A stretch of DNA of 64,000 nt, from positions 1 to 64,000 of the forward strand of contig JAAWOU010000003.1 of NCBI GenBank assembly GCA_022799755.1. The letters are read 5' to 3'. Shown here one piece after another: positions 10,701 through 18,244 of this stretch (position 1 is the first letter of the stretch; each line of letters begins with the position of its first letter). Origin of the DNA: Lachnospiraceae bacterium. GTDB taxonomy: Bacteria > Bacillota > Clostridia > Lachnospirales > Lachnospiraceae. The notes below the pieces were generated by a model, which saw only the letters and a list, made by a program, of their open reading frames with translations, was not told where the DNA came from and did not search any database. Position numbers and translations under genes: made by a program.

Positions 10701-12587
10701 CTCTTTCTCCGGCGTCTCCGGGTCCATGTTTTCCTGAGCGATGGCCTGGAGCATCTCCTGGTAGCATGCCTCGAACTCGGCAGTGCCTTTCAGAATTTCT
10801 TCCACTTTCAGCGTTGCCCTCTTGGGAATCCGCGCCTCCGCGCCATATGTCACCATGACCGTATAGTCTTCTCCCTGTGCGGTCAAAGTGCGTCCGCCCT
10901 CAGGGAACTGCTCTTGCGCCGCCACCGTGGCCAGTACGGATACACCGTTTTGCACAAATCCGAATCCGGTGCTTTCCTCGGTCTCCTCAACCGTGCCTGC
11001 CAAAGCCACTGTGCCGTCCTCCGCAATGCAAGCCGCCGATGCCGTTCCGTCCTCGCCCATGGCTATCGGGCTCTGATACCTGATCTTGGCCTCTACGGGC
11101 GTCTTGGGCACAACCGCTTCGCCCTCTTCTGTCACAAAGGAAATGCGGAAGAATTTTGCGAAAGTAAGTTCCATCTGCTCTTTGCTCTGGGCCTCTTCCT
11201 CTGTGATCTCGGTGTTGCTGTCTATGGCTGCCAATACTCCCTGGCAATATTTCTCGTATTCCTCCGAACCCTCCGGAATCTCCTGAACATTCAGCGCTGT
11301 CCCCAAGGGAAGCTCCGCGTCCTCGCCGCAGGTGACTTCAACCGTGTAGCCGTTTCCCTCCGCAGTGAGTGCACCCTGGAACCATTCCGGCTCGGGCTCC
11401 TCCGCAATCTGAAAGCACTCCTCTGTATGCACATGCTCTGCGGCTGCCAGCTGTCCGCAGGTGAGGGCGGTCTCAGTTGCATAGCACTCCTCGGTATGGG
11501 TATGTGCGCCCTCTGCCTCAGCGGTCTCGCAGGTCAACTCTTCGGTCCAGGCATAGCACTCGTCCGTGTGCTCATGGATCCCCTCGGGTATCTCACAGAC
11601 GGATTCCTCGCTCCAGGCATAGCATTCGTCCGTGTGCTCATGGCCCTCTTCCTCAGCCTGGCCGCAGCTTAACTCTTCATTCCAGGCATAGCATTCGTCC
11701 GTGTGCTCATGGCCCTCTTCCTCAGCCTGGCCGCAGCTTAACTCTTCATTCCAGGCGTAGCACTCGTCCGTATGCTCGTGGCTCTCCTCGGCCAGTCCGC
11801 AGGTCAGCTCCTCGGTCCAGGCATAGCATTCGTCCGTATGTTCATGCCCTTCCTCCTGGGAAGCGCAGGTCAGATCCCCTTTTGTCTTTGTGTAGCACTC
11901 CGGGCCGTGTCCGTGGCCCTCCCCGGCCGTACAGGTCAGGTCGCCCTTTACTTTCACGTAGCATTCCGGGCTGTGCCGATGCCCTGCCTCGTCCTTTCCG
12001 CAGGTCAGGTCGCCTTTTACTCTGGTATAGCACTCCGGGCTGTGCTGATGGCCGGCCTCGTCCTTTCCGCAGGTCAGGTCGCCCTTTACTTTCTCATAGC
12101 ACTCTTCGCCGTGCTCATGCTCGGTTCCCTCAGCCTCACAGATCAGGTCGCCCTTTACTTTCTCATAGCACGCCTCGCCGTGCTCATGGCCCTGGGATTC
12201 CTCCTGGCCGCAGACCAGCGTCTCCTGCTCCGTGAAGCACGCGTCCTCATGTACATGGAGCTCTGCCGTTATCTCGGGCAGGGTGCACACCAGCTCCCCC
12301 TCCTCCCCATAGCAGCTCTGGTCATGGGTGTGGATGACGTAGTCCGCCTGGCCGCAGATAAGCTCCCCGTCACTGCCCTGGCACTGCTCCGTGTGCCGGT
12401 GTATCTCCGGCTGACAGCTGAGCGCTCTCTCCCCCTCATCCGCGGTGAGCGCCTGGCCGCTCAGGGTCAGCGCCGCCACCGTCCCCGCCGTCACCAGCAG
12501 GGCCAGGCTCAGAAACGCCGTCAGCCAGATCTTATATTTCCTCTGCTCCCCCAAGATTCTTGCAGCCTGTTTCCTCAAAGATTCCAT
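7797..12587 (-). CDS. 1596-aa SpaA/Cna_B-type LPXTG adhesin/pilin with N-terminal His/Cys repeat region
   Basis: C-terminal LPETGGPGITMYTLGGLAAIAVSLVYGLGMRRKK; several Cna_B/SpaA motifs (GTYTLVETKAPAGYKAV, GSYWLQEVSAPEGYVTP, GTWHILETKAPAGYILP); about 15 HxHxxxC repeats at the N-terminus. Confidence 0.9.
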   Translation of the reverse strand: MESLRKQAARILGEQRKYKIWLTAFLSLALLVTAGTVAALTLSGQALTADEGERALSCQPEIHRHTEQCQGSDGELICGQADYVIHTHDQSCYGEEGELVCTLPEITAELHVHEDACFTEQETLVCGQEESQGHEHGEACYEKVKGDLICEAEGTEHEHGEECYEKVKGDLTCGKDEAGHQHSPECYTRVKGDLTCGKDEAGHRHSPECYVKVKGDLTCTAGEGHGHGPECYTKTKGDLTCASQEEGHEHTDECYAWTEELTCGLAEESHEHTDECYAWNEELSCGQAEEEGHEHTDECYAWNEELSCGQAEEEGHEHTDECYAWSEESVCEIPEGIHEHTDECYAWTEELTCETAEAEGAHTHTEECYATETALTCGQLAAAEHVHTEECFQIAEEPEPEWFQGALTAEGNGYTVEVTCGEDAELPLGTALNVQEIPEGSEEYEKYCQGVLAAIDSNTEITEEEAQSKEQMELTFAKFFRISFVTEEGEAVVPKTPVEAKIRYQSPIAMGEDGTASAACIAEDGTVALAGTVEETEESTGFGFVQNGVSVLATVAAQEQFPEGGRTLTAQGEDYTVMVTYGAEARIPKRATLKVEEILKGTAEFEACYQEMLQAIAQENMDPETPEKEIQISFVRFFDITFLVDNEKIEPEAPVDIRISYQNPVTVNEGEITSAVHFAEDGTEVLDAQVVESGEGSDFEFTQDSFSTTGAAVYSMNSAATVAEETEGSILDKMTLPEGKNGWQIVSGGYVGNTAGDKPAKNDKVRLQKNVIPTDVENEFLVYLSVDMKEEFTSYFEMSEFAAISSNNNHDTTIGTIIALNGSDVGVAYGSSLNKKCTITLKDRNGNVLASNVPFSFEKGNNITLYIKLSQGDNAGKYMLIGPEVREGSNTIQLPDTVIDILQKEMVTKFDLKSVVDDMGDYIIYDSVVKGDYDQAPSYDAGSGRLTWVPKVKGNPDYVETVEGNTKIVWRCNVAELIYRVRLDVTKAGFNSCAGCMNSGADDEHNGANTGHSYRVNESATLTYDKGTTLAFPVPYVRGLLYDISLKKADQDDMSTPLQGIQGAEFILRQNGQTVTDRDGNPLKGISDENGLTGFENLPWGTYTLVETKAPAGYKAVPEGGKEVGTVTVCYTNAPSDVAQDAKIPANMIYTGASAPEGTMEDGNIIVRNEKIVPIKLVKVWDDENDAKGFRPEEVQFKVEYRNGAEDAWKPIDNGTDGIVTLRAPEGSSDAAAQWTELVTELPEAIEYRVSEVNLDDRYEAAAQQADTDIVYAVKTTETLTIDGQAKEINVYTITNCLKTRTVRLLKTAAANQGDQDTFLEGAVFKLYNKTADTFEGETNPESIWTTAENPDGTKVSGENGLVFDEPLELGSYWLQEVSAPEGYVTPEAPYELEVGVETITLRQGTDIIAQASVGTEETSIEVKVANVPAEKSVMLRKKETGAGNRYLNGAEFKVTYTADDGQTTEYTWKSAEVEGTAGVLCDTTTDEPVRSLGLGTWHILETKAPAGYILPAKAFVITVTTGGIDKKENMEEVTITKDEQEETYTIEIANSTGAMLPETGGPGITMYTLGGLAAIAVSLVYGLGMRRKKEKGGRP
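11420..12405 (-). repeat. Degenerate tandem repeats encoding 15 HxH-x3-C(Y/F/Q).. LxC units (about 60-75 bp each)
   Basis: Units such as HEHTDECYAWNEELSCGQAEEEG (two consecutive identical copies), HEHGEECYEKVKGDLTCG, HQHSPECYTRVKGDLTCG, read from the translated ORF. Confidence 0.9.
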
Positions 12588-12620
12588 TGTGCCGTCTCCT
12601 TCCTTGTATCTGCAAAACTG

Positions 12621-13325
12621 TTAGTTTATCAGTCCCATCTCCCGCACCGGCCATATCCGGAACGTGATCTTTCCCACCACGCTGTCCTCGCTGATGCAGC
12701 CCACCGACCTGCTCCGGCTGTCTACGCTGGTGGCCCTGTGGTCTCCCATGACGAAGCATTTCCCGTCCGGCACCTGGCAGGGCAGCTCTATGTCGCACTG
12801 TCCCAGGGCTTTCTGCGCCAGGTAGGGCTCGTCGACGGGCTCCCCGTTGACGTATACGTTCCCCTCCCCGTCTATGTCCACCCAGTCCCCGGCGGTGGCG
12901 ATGACCCGCTTCACCAGGATGCTGTTGTTGTAGTAGAACGCCACCACGTCGCCGATCCGGAATTTTGCGCCGGACACTGCCACCACGATATCCCCGTCCT
13001 GTAGGGTCTGTGTCATGGAGGTGCCGTCTATCCGAAGCACCGGCAGGAACAGTACCGCGGTCAGCACCGCTGCCGCCGCTACCACCAGCAGAGAGAAGCT
13101 TGTGCTGCGCAGGACCTTTCTGTACCGGCTCTTGTGCCGGGTCTTGTGCAGTTCCTCCTCCAGCTGTTCCAGGGTGGGGGCTTGCGCTTTCCGCTCCCCG
13201 GCTGTTCCCTGCTGCGGTTCCCTGCTCAGCTCCTCCAGCCCTATCTCGTCCAGGTCGTACACGTATATCTCCGCCATGGATGCCTGTTCTCTTCCGTCAG
13301 GCCGGCCCTTACGTCTGCGCTTCAT
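12621..13325 (-). CDS. lepB: Signal peptidase I (LepB type)
   Basis: RIDGTSMTQTLQDGDIVVAV (Ser), NNSILVKRVIATAGDWVDIDGEGNVYVNG (Lys), KCFVMGDHRATSVDSRSRSVGCI (box E). GAGGA SD upstream of ATG. Confidence 0.95.
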   Translation of the reverse strand: MKRRRKGRPDGREQASMAEIYVYDLDEIGLEELSREPQQGTAGERKAQAPTLEQLEEELHKTRHKSRYRKVLRSTSFSLLVVAAAAVLTAVLFLPVLRIDGTSMTQTLQDGDIVVAVSGAKFRIGDVVAFYYNNSILVKRVIATAGDWVDIDGEGNVYVNGEPVDEPYLAQKALGQCDIELPCQVPDGKCFVMGDHRATSVDSRSRSVGCISEDSVVGKITFRIWPVREMGLIN

Positions 13326-13354
13326 GTAAAAGTTCCTCTGTCCTGTCCCGGAGA

Positions 13355-13380
13355 TACCTCATAATAAACATTACGAGGTA
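13355..13380. repeat. Inverted repeat, left recombination-site candidate (IRL): TACCTC-ATAATAAACATTAC-GAGGTA
   Basis: 24/26 identical to the reverse complement of 13636..13661; each copy has perfectly complementary 6-bp arms around the same 14-bp core. Confidence 0.92.
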
Positions 13381-13635
13381 ATTTTGAGGGGAATATAAAG
13401 TTTTCGTTCCAAAACCCATTTTCATTCTCTATTTAGACGTATCTTTTGACTTGAAGTTTGGTATAGTGTTTTTACAGGCAGCACAAGAGCAGCCATACCT
13501 TTATTCAATGGCTGAACGGAAAGTTCCTATATATCAGAAATACTTTGGAAAATACTTTGGAAAATGATTCTCAGATATTGAATTTCTAAAACGGAAAGCG
13601 TATAATGAATCAGGACTAAAGGTTATTTTCAGGAG
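13381..13635. other. Putative invertible promoter segment (255 bp between the inverted repeats)
   Basis: Bounded by IRL/IRR, next to a tyrosine recombinase gene, contains an outward-facing promoter, lies immediately upstream of a 13-kb pilus operon. Confidence 0.82.
13578..13606 (+). promoter_or_regulatory. Sigma70-like promoter TTGAAT-N17-TATAAT, directed rightward (away from the pilus operon)
   Basis: -35 at 13578..13583, 17-nt spacer, perfect -10 at 13601..13606. Confidence 0.8.
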
Positions 13636-13661
13636 TACCGCGTAATGTTTATTATGCGGTA
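13636..13661. repeat. Inverted repeat, right recombination-site candidate (IRR): TACCGC-GTAATGTTTATTAT-GCGGTA
   Basis: Reverse complement TACCGCATAATAAACATTACGCGGTA matches IRL except for one compensatory base pair in the arms. Confidence 0.92.
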
Positions 13662-14509
13662 TTTTCATTGTACAGCACCAGCCCCAGGCCGTCCAGGCGC
13701 CGCTCCTGCATCTCGCAGCTCATGAGAGTGTAGATGCGGGTGGTGTTGATATTGGAATGACCCAGCAGGTCAGCCAGATGGCAGATATCTTTTTCCATAT
13801 TATAGTAAGTAACCGCAAAGAGATGGCGGAGATTGTGCGGGAAGACTTTCGCCTCCTCCACGCCGGCCTCCCGGCACAGGGCTTTCATGGAATGGAGGAT
13901 GTTGCTGCGGTCCATGGGTCTGCCGCCTCGGGTCACGAAGACGCTGCCTGTCCGGATCCCAGCCGCTTTCGCATAGCGCTTCAGCTCCCGGCACAGATCC
14001 AGCGGCAGGATCACCGTTCGGGTCTTTCCCTTGAGAGATACCGTGGCCCGTCTGGTGTGCAGAGCGTCCACGGTGACAAAGGGCAGCTCGCTGACCCGGA
14101 TGCCGGTGGCGCAGATGGCCTGCATGACCAGGCACAATCTCTGGTTACCCTTGCGTCTCGCCGTCTCCACAAGGCGCATGTACTCTTCCCTGGACAGCTC
14201 CAGCTCCTTAGAGCGGAAGACGGCTTTCTGAACCTTGAACGTGCGCACCGCGCATTCGGGCCGCCCTAAGAAGCGCAGAAAGCTGTTCACCCCGGCCAGC
14301 ATGGAATTGATGCTGGCCACTGTGTAGGTCTCCGCCAGATGCCTCTTGTAGCGGATGGCAGCCTCCTTTGTGACAGATTGCCCGCCCAGAAAGGCAATGA
14401 AAGCCTTTGCGTCACGCAGGTATTTTTCGATGGTGGCTCTGCTTTTTTCCTCTGCCTGCAGCCTCTCTCTGAATTGTTCTATCGCAGTCTTATCTTTTGT
14501 GAATTCCAT
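13652..14509 (-). CDS. Tyrosine recombinase/integrase (285 aa), candidate DNA invertase for the adjacent promoter
   Basis: MEFTKDKTAIEQFRERLQAEEKSRATIEKYLRDAKAFIAFLGG N-terminal SAM-like domain; ATGIRVSEL, HNLRHLFAVTYYN, LGHSNINTTRIYT catalytic R..HxxR..Y signature. Stop codon lies inside IRR. Confidence 0.92.
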   Translation of the reverse strand: MEFTKDKTAIEQFRERLQAEEKSRATIEKYLRDAKAFIAFLGGQSVTKEAAIRYKRHLAETYTVASINSMLAGVNSFLRFLGRPECAVRTFKVQKAVFRSKELELSREEYMRLVETARRKGNQRLCLVMQAICATGIRVSELPFVTVDALHTRRATVSLKGKTRTVILPLDLCRELKRYAKAAGIRTGSVFVTRGGRPMDRSNILHSMKALCREAGVEEAKVFPHNLRHLFAVTYYNMEKDICHLADLLGHSNINTTRIYTLMSCEMQERRLDGLGLVLYNENTA

Positions 14510-14613
14510 TTCCCGGCCTCCTGTCCTCCTCTTGTTCATTTGAAAGAAAATATATGACTGTTCGGATTTCTCATCGTACCATATTCTCTGTGGGTTTGTC
14601 ATCTCTGTTTCAG

Positions 14614-14653
14614 AAAAATCCCCGGACCGTACACATCTGCACAGTCCGGGGAT
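14614..14653 (-). terminator. Intrinsic terminator downstream of the SPOCS/LysM gene
   Basis: Minus strand ATCCCCGGAC-loop-GTCCGGGGAT followed by TTTT. Confidence 0.75.
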
Positions 14654-14673
14654 TCCGGTTCGGCCTATTCTTT

Positions 14674-16239
14674 TCAGCTTCCTTTTACAATCAGCAGCTT
14701 CTGTCCCGTCTTCAGCTCGTCGCTCTCCAGTCCGTTCAAGTCTCTGAGCGCGTCTACAGGGACATAATATTTCTTTCCTATGTTCCAGAGATTGTCTCCT
14801 TCCTTTACCATGTAGACCACCATACCCGGCAGGCTGCTCATCTTTCCGCTGTCCAGCTCCGACACATTGATGGCGCTTATCAAGTCCACGGTAATGGTCT
14901 TGAATACCACTGTGGAGAAACTGAGCACGGCCTTTACGTCCATCTCCTCTCCGTCCAGCATAGTCACCTGGAGCTGCTCCACCTCCGCGCGGACCTCCCC
15001 CATGTCCTCCGGCGCGATGTCCGGTACCTCCAGCGTATACTGGTAGGGGATGAAAGCCTGTGTGCTGCCGTAGGGCGCCTCGTCCTCCCCTGTGATGTAG
15101 AGGATCTTCACCTGCAGGGCGCCCTGGAGCAGTATGCCGTTCTCTACCGTGCTGCGCTGCTCCAGTGTCACGCTGCCCTCGCTGTGCAGCAGCTGCAGCA
15201 CCGTGCCGTCCGTCACATGGACATGGTCCGTGACCTTGGTCTTGCCGATCACTTTGGCCAGCAGCCTGCGCAGGTCGGCCCTGTGGCTCACAGTGCTTAC
15301 CTCCTTGGACACACCGTAAAGGTCGGATATGATTTCCAGCTTCTCCTCCTGATAGATGCGGATGGCTATATCCAGCACCAGTTCCAGCCCTACATTGCGC
15401 TCCTCTCCGTCGAAGTCCGGGCGCACGGCCAGCTCCTGCTGTCCCAGGCGATACCGGATATCCGGCAGCATCCCCTCCCTGCATCCGTGGCACTCCAGCA
15501 CGCCGCTAAAGGGAACCGCAGTCTCAAAGCTGCGGCAGGGATGGTCCTCGCCCTCGCCCTCATATAATAGGAAGAGATGGATGTCCCCGGAAACGCTGAT
15601 CTTCTCCTCCATGACTTTGAACTCCACATCCCCCAGGGAGACATTGCTCCAGAGAATCTGGAAAATATTGGGATAGTTGGAGGGCAGCGCCACCTCCTCT
15701 TTCAGGCGGTAGATGTCATTCTTACAGATGGCGATCTGGGCCAGCTCCAGAGGCATGCGGCGGTATTCCACTTTCTCCTCCCCGTGGACGGCTATGGGCG
15801 CCTCCTCGTCATAGAGTTCCTCCACCCGGGCTGTCAGAGTGACCAGAGACTGGATGCCCAGCTTGCGGGAGTTGATCATGTTCATGGAGATATCCTCTAC
15901 CTCCCCGTCCACTGTAACGGTATCCGCAGGCGCCACGCCCTGCATATTGATCCTCTCCTCAAAGGAGAGCTTACCCTCCAGGACCACCAGGCTGCTCCCC
16001 TCTTCCATGGTATGGTATAGTACCACAAAGCCAAGCCTCCCCCGGACCGTCACCGAATCCGTCCCCGGCTTGATCTCATCGATGACCAGCTCTCCTTTCT
16101 CCAGATTCAGGGCGGCCACATCCGGCTTGTTCTCCGGAATGTTCACGTCATCCTCCAGAGTAAATTGTGTGACGGCCTGGACTCTGACGCGGTCCATATG
16201 TATATTCCTCTTTAATAGCTCCACGAAAAATACCTCCAT
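14674..16239 (-). CDS. DUF3794 (SPOCS) and LysM protein, SipL-like
   Basis: N-terminal repeats with VTVRGRLGFVVLYH.. and ALQVKILYITGEDEAPYGSTQAFIPYQYTLEVPDI; C-terminal LysM VVYMVKEGDNLWNIGKKYYVPVDALRDLNGLESDELKTGQKLLIVKG. Confidence 0.8.
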   Translation of the reverse strand: MEVFFVELLKRNIHMDRVRVQAVTQFTLEDDVNIPENKPDVAALNLEKGELVIDEIKPGTDSVTVRGRLGFVVLYHTMEEGSSLVVLEGKLSFEERINMQGVAPADTVTVDGEVEDISMNMINSRKLGIQSLVTLTARVEELYDEEAPIAVHGEEKVEYRRMPLELAQIAICKNDIYRLKEEVALPSNYPNIFQILWSNVSLGDVEFKVMEEKISVSGDIHLFLLYEGEGEDHPCRSFETAVPFSGVLECHGCREGMLPDIRYRLGQQELAVRPDFDGEERNVGLELVLDIAIRIYQEEKLEIISDLYGVSKEVSTVSHRADLRRLLAKVIGKTKVTDHVHVTDGTVLQLLHSEGSVTLEQRSTVENGILLQGALQVKILYITGEDEAPYGSTQAFIPYQYTLEVPDIAPEDMGEVRAEVEQLQVTMLDGEEMDVKAVLSFSTVVFKTITVDLISAINVSELDSGKMSSLPGMVVYMVKEGDNLWNIGKKYYVPVDALRDLNGLESDELKTGQKLLIVKGS

Positions 16240-16304
16240 ATATACTCGTATAGGAATATATATGAAAGGATTCCGAAAAGTATGCCTTACCGTTTGAGGC
16301 AGTA

Positions 16305-17210
16305 TCACGCTACAGCCCCGATCAAATCTTTCACATCCTCCACATGGTACTGCTCCATATAACGCTCTATGCCCTCCACCACCTCCTGACAGGTGTAAGG
16401 ATTCACAAAGTTCATGGCGCCGATGCTGACGGCAGTGGCGCCGGCCAGCAGGAACTCCACGGCATCCTCCGCATTGGCAATCCCCCCCATGCCAATGACG
16501 GGAATCCCCACCGCATGTGCCGCCTGATAGACCATCCGCACCGCAACGGGCTTGATGGCAGGGCCGCTCATACCGCCGGTCTTGTTGGCCAGGGCGAACC
16601 TGCGCGTGTGGATGTCGATTTTCATGCCGGTGATGGTATTGATCAATGACAGGGCGTCCGCCCCGGCTGCCTCCGCCGCCTTTGCCATCTCTGCGATGTC
16701 CGTGACATTGGGGCTCAGCTTCATGATGACAGGCTGGTTGGCGTGGCGTTTGATTTCTTTTGTAATGTCGAACAGGGCGTCTGCTTTCTGGCCAAAGGCA
16801 ATTGCCCCCTCTTTTACATTGGGACAGGAGACATTGATCTCCAACATGGAAACCGCCTTTTCCTGGCTCAGGCGTTCTACTACATCTACATAATCTTCCA
16901 CTGTCCTGCCGCAGACATTCACTATGATTTTCGTGTCATACTGTTTCAGGAAAGGAATGTCCCTTTCCAGGAATACATCGATACCCGGATTCTGGAGGCC
17001 GATGGCATTGAGCATGCCGCCGTAGACCTCCGCCACTCTGGGTGTGGGATTGCCGGGCCAGGGGGCGTTCGCCACGCCCTTGGTCACCACGGCTCCCAGC
17101 CGGTTCAAATCCACGAATTCCGAATATTCCATCCCGGAGCCAAAGGTTCCGGAGGCTGTCATAACAGGGTTCTTCAGGGTGACGCCCGCAATTGTTACCT
17201 GTGTGTTCAT
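16305..17210 (-). CDS. pyrD: Dihydroorotate dehydrogenase, catalytic subunit (class 1B)
   Basis: VTLKNPVMTASGTFGSGMEYSEF, INVSCPNVKEGAIAFG, VIGMGGIANAEDAVEFLLAGATAVSIGA. Confidence 0.95.
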   Translation of the reverse strand: MNTQVTIAGVTLKNPVMTASGTFGSGMEYSEFVDLNRLGAVVTKGVANAPWPGNPTPRVAEVYGGMLNAIGLQNPGIDVFLERDIPFLKQYDTKIIVNVCGRTVEDYVDVVERLSQEKAVSMLEINVSCPNVKEGAIAFGQKADALFDITKEIKRHANQPVIMKLSPNVTDIAEMAKAAEAAGADALSLINTITGMKIDIHTRRFALANKTGGMSGPAIKPVAVRMVYQAAHAVGIPVIGMGGIANAEDAVEFLLAGATAVSIGAMNFVNPYTCQEVVEGIERYMEQYHVEDVKDLIGAVA

Positions 17211-17442
17211 ATGCTCCTCCTCTATCCTCCGACGGCAGCGGCAATCTCGTCCGCAGTCCTCCCCTGCGGCTGCCGCACCGCCGTATATGCCGGTCCGGGG
17301 CCCTTGCGCTCATCCTGCCGGATTCCGTCATGCCTGCCGGCATAAACGTCCGGGACCGTCCCCGCCCGGTGCACGGATACACGGCCGCGCAAGGTCCCGC
17401 AAATGCAGTCCTCATAAAATCCCGTCCCGATTCCGACGGACC

Positions 17443-18213
17443 TCAGATCTCCACGTCCCGGGCCTCGAAGACAGGGCCGTCTGTGCAGATGCGGGCATTG
17501 TGCACATGGGAGTGATGGTCGATCTCCCTGGTCTTCACCACGCATCCCAGGCAGGCTCCCACGCCGCAGGCCATATGTTCCTCCAGGGAAATGTAGGCCG
17601 GAATGCCCCTCTGGGCCGCGTATGCTTTGATGGCCCGCAGCATAGGCATGGGGCCGCAGGCAAAGATCGCATCCGCCTCCAGTCCGTTCGCTGCGATGGC
17701 GTCCATCACATTGCCCTTTGTCCCGGCGCTGCCGTCCTCTGTGGCCACGTACACGGCGCCGTATTTTTCCAGGTCTTCTTTCAGAAAGAGATGCGCGTCC
17801 CGGTAGCCTACTATGATGCTCTTATGGGCCTCCAGACGCTTGGCCAGCTCCAGAATGGGGGGCACTCCGATGCCGCCGCCCATGAGGAAGACCCTCTTTC
17901 CGGCTCCCTCCTCCAGGGGAAATCCGTTCCCCAGGTTCCCCAGCAGGGAGATCTCGTGTCCCTCCCCGTAGCCTGAGAATTCCCTGGTCCCGGCCCCGGC
18001 AATGCGGTATACCATGCGCAGCGCCCCCCTGTCGGCGTCCGCCTCGCAGATACTGATGGGCCGGGGAAGCAGGGTACTTTTATCCTCCGGATAGACACCC
18101 ACAAACTGCCCGGGTCTCGCCTGGGCCGCAAGAGGGGTCTCTATCCACATGTCGAAAATGTCCGGTGCGATCTCCCTCTGGGAGAGCACTTTTGCCGTGT
18201 GCTTTTGTTTCAT
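17443..18213 (-). CDS. pyrK: Dihydroorotate dehydrogenase electron transfer subunit
   Basis: PRPISICEAD, GNGFPLEEGAGKRVFLMGGGIGVPPILELAK, C-terminal ACGVGACLGCVVKT Fe-S cysteines. Confidence 0.93.
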   Translation of the reverse strand: MKQKHTAKVLSQREIAPDIFDMWIETPLAAQARPGQFVGVYPEDKSTLLPRPISICEADADRGALRMVYRIAGAGTREFSGYGEGHEISLLGNLGNGFPLEEGAGKRVFLMGGGIGVPPILELAKRLEAHKSIIVGYRDAHLFLKEDLEKYGAVYVATEDGSAGTKGNVMDAIAANGLEADAIFACGPMPMLRAIKAYAAQRGIPAYISLEEHMACGVGACLGCVVKTREIDHHSHVHNARICTDGPVFEARDVEI

Positions 18214-18244
18214 ATATTGCTTCCTTTCCGGATATTACAAAATC

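Noticed and set aside
10158-11672. Long plus-strand ORFs opposite the adhesin (e.g. 504 aa and 11477..12235)
   Set aside because: Shadow ORFs antisense to a confidently identified GC-rich coding gene; low-complexity Arg/Ser/His-rich translations, no recognisable domain.
11420-12405. CRISPR-like repeat array
   Set aside because: The repeats are in-frame protein repeats of an LPXTG adhesin, not short palindromic repeats with unique spacers.
13652-14509. Tyrosine recombinase as integrase of a phage or ICE
   Set aside because: No phage, conjugation or attachment-site-flanked cargo nearby; instead a local inverted-repeat pair and promoter fit a DNA invertase.
17211-17442. ORFs in the 232-bp gap between pyrK and pyrD (159-aa and 107-aa frames)
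   Set aside because: Frames overlap pyrK or pyrD in other frames and show no domain; the gap is GC-rich and probably non-coding, unresolved without comparison.
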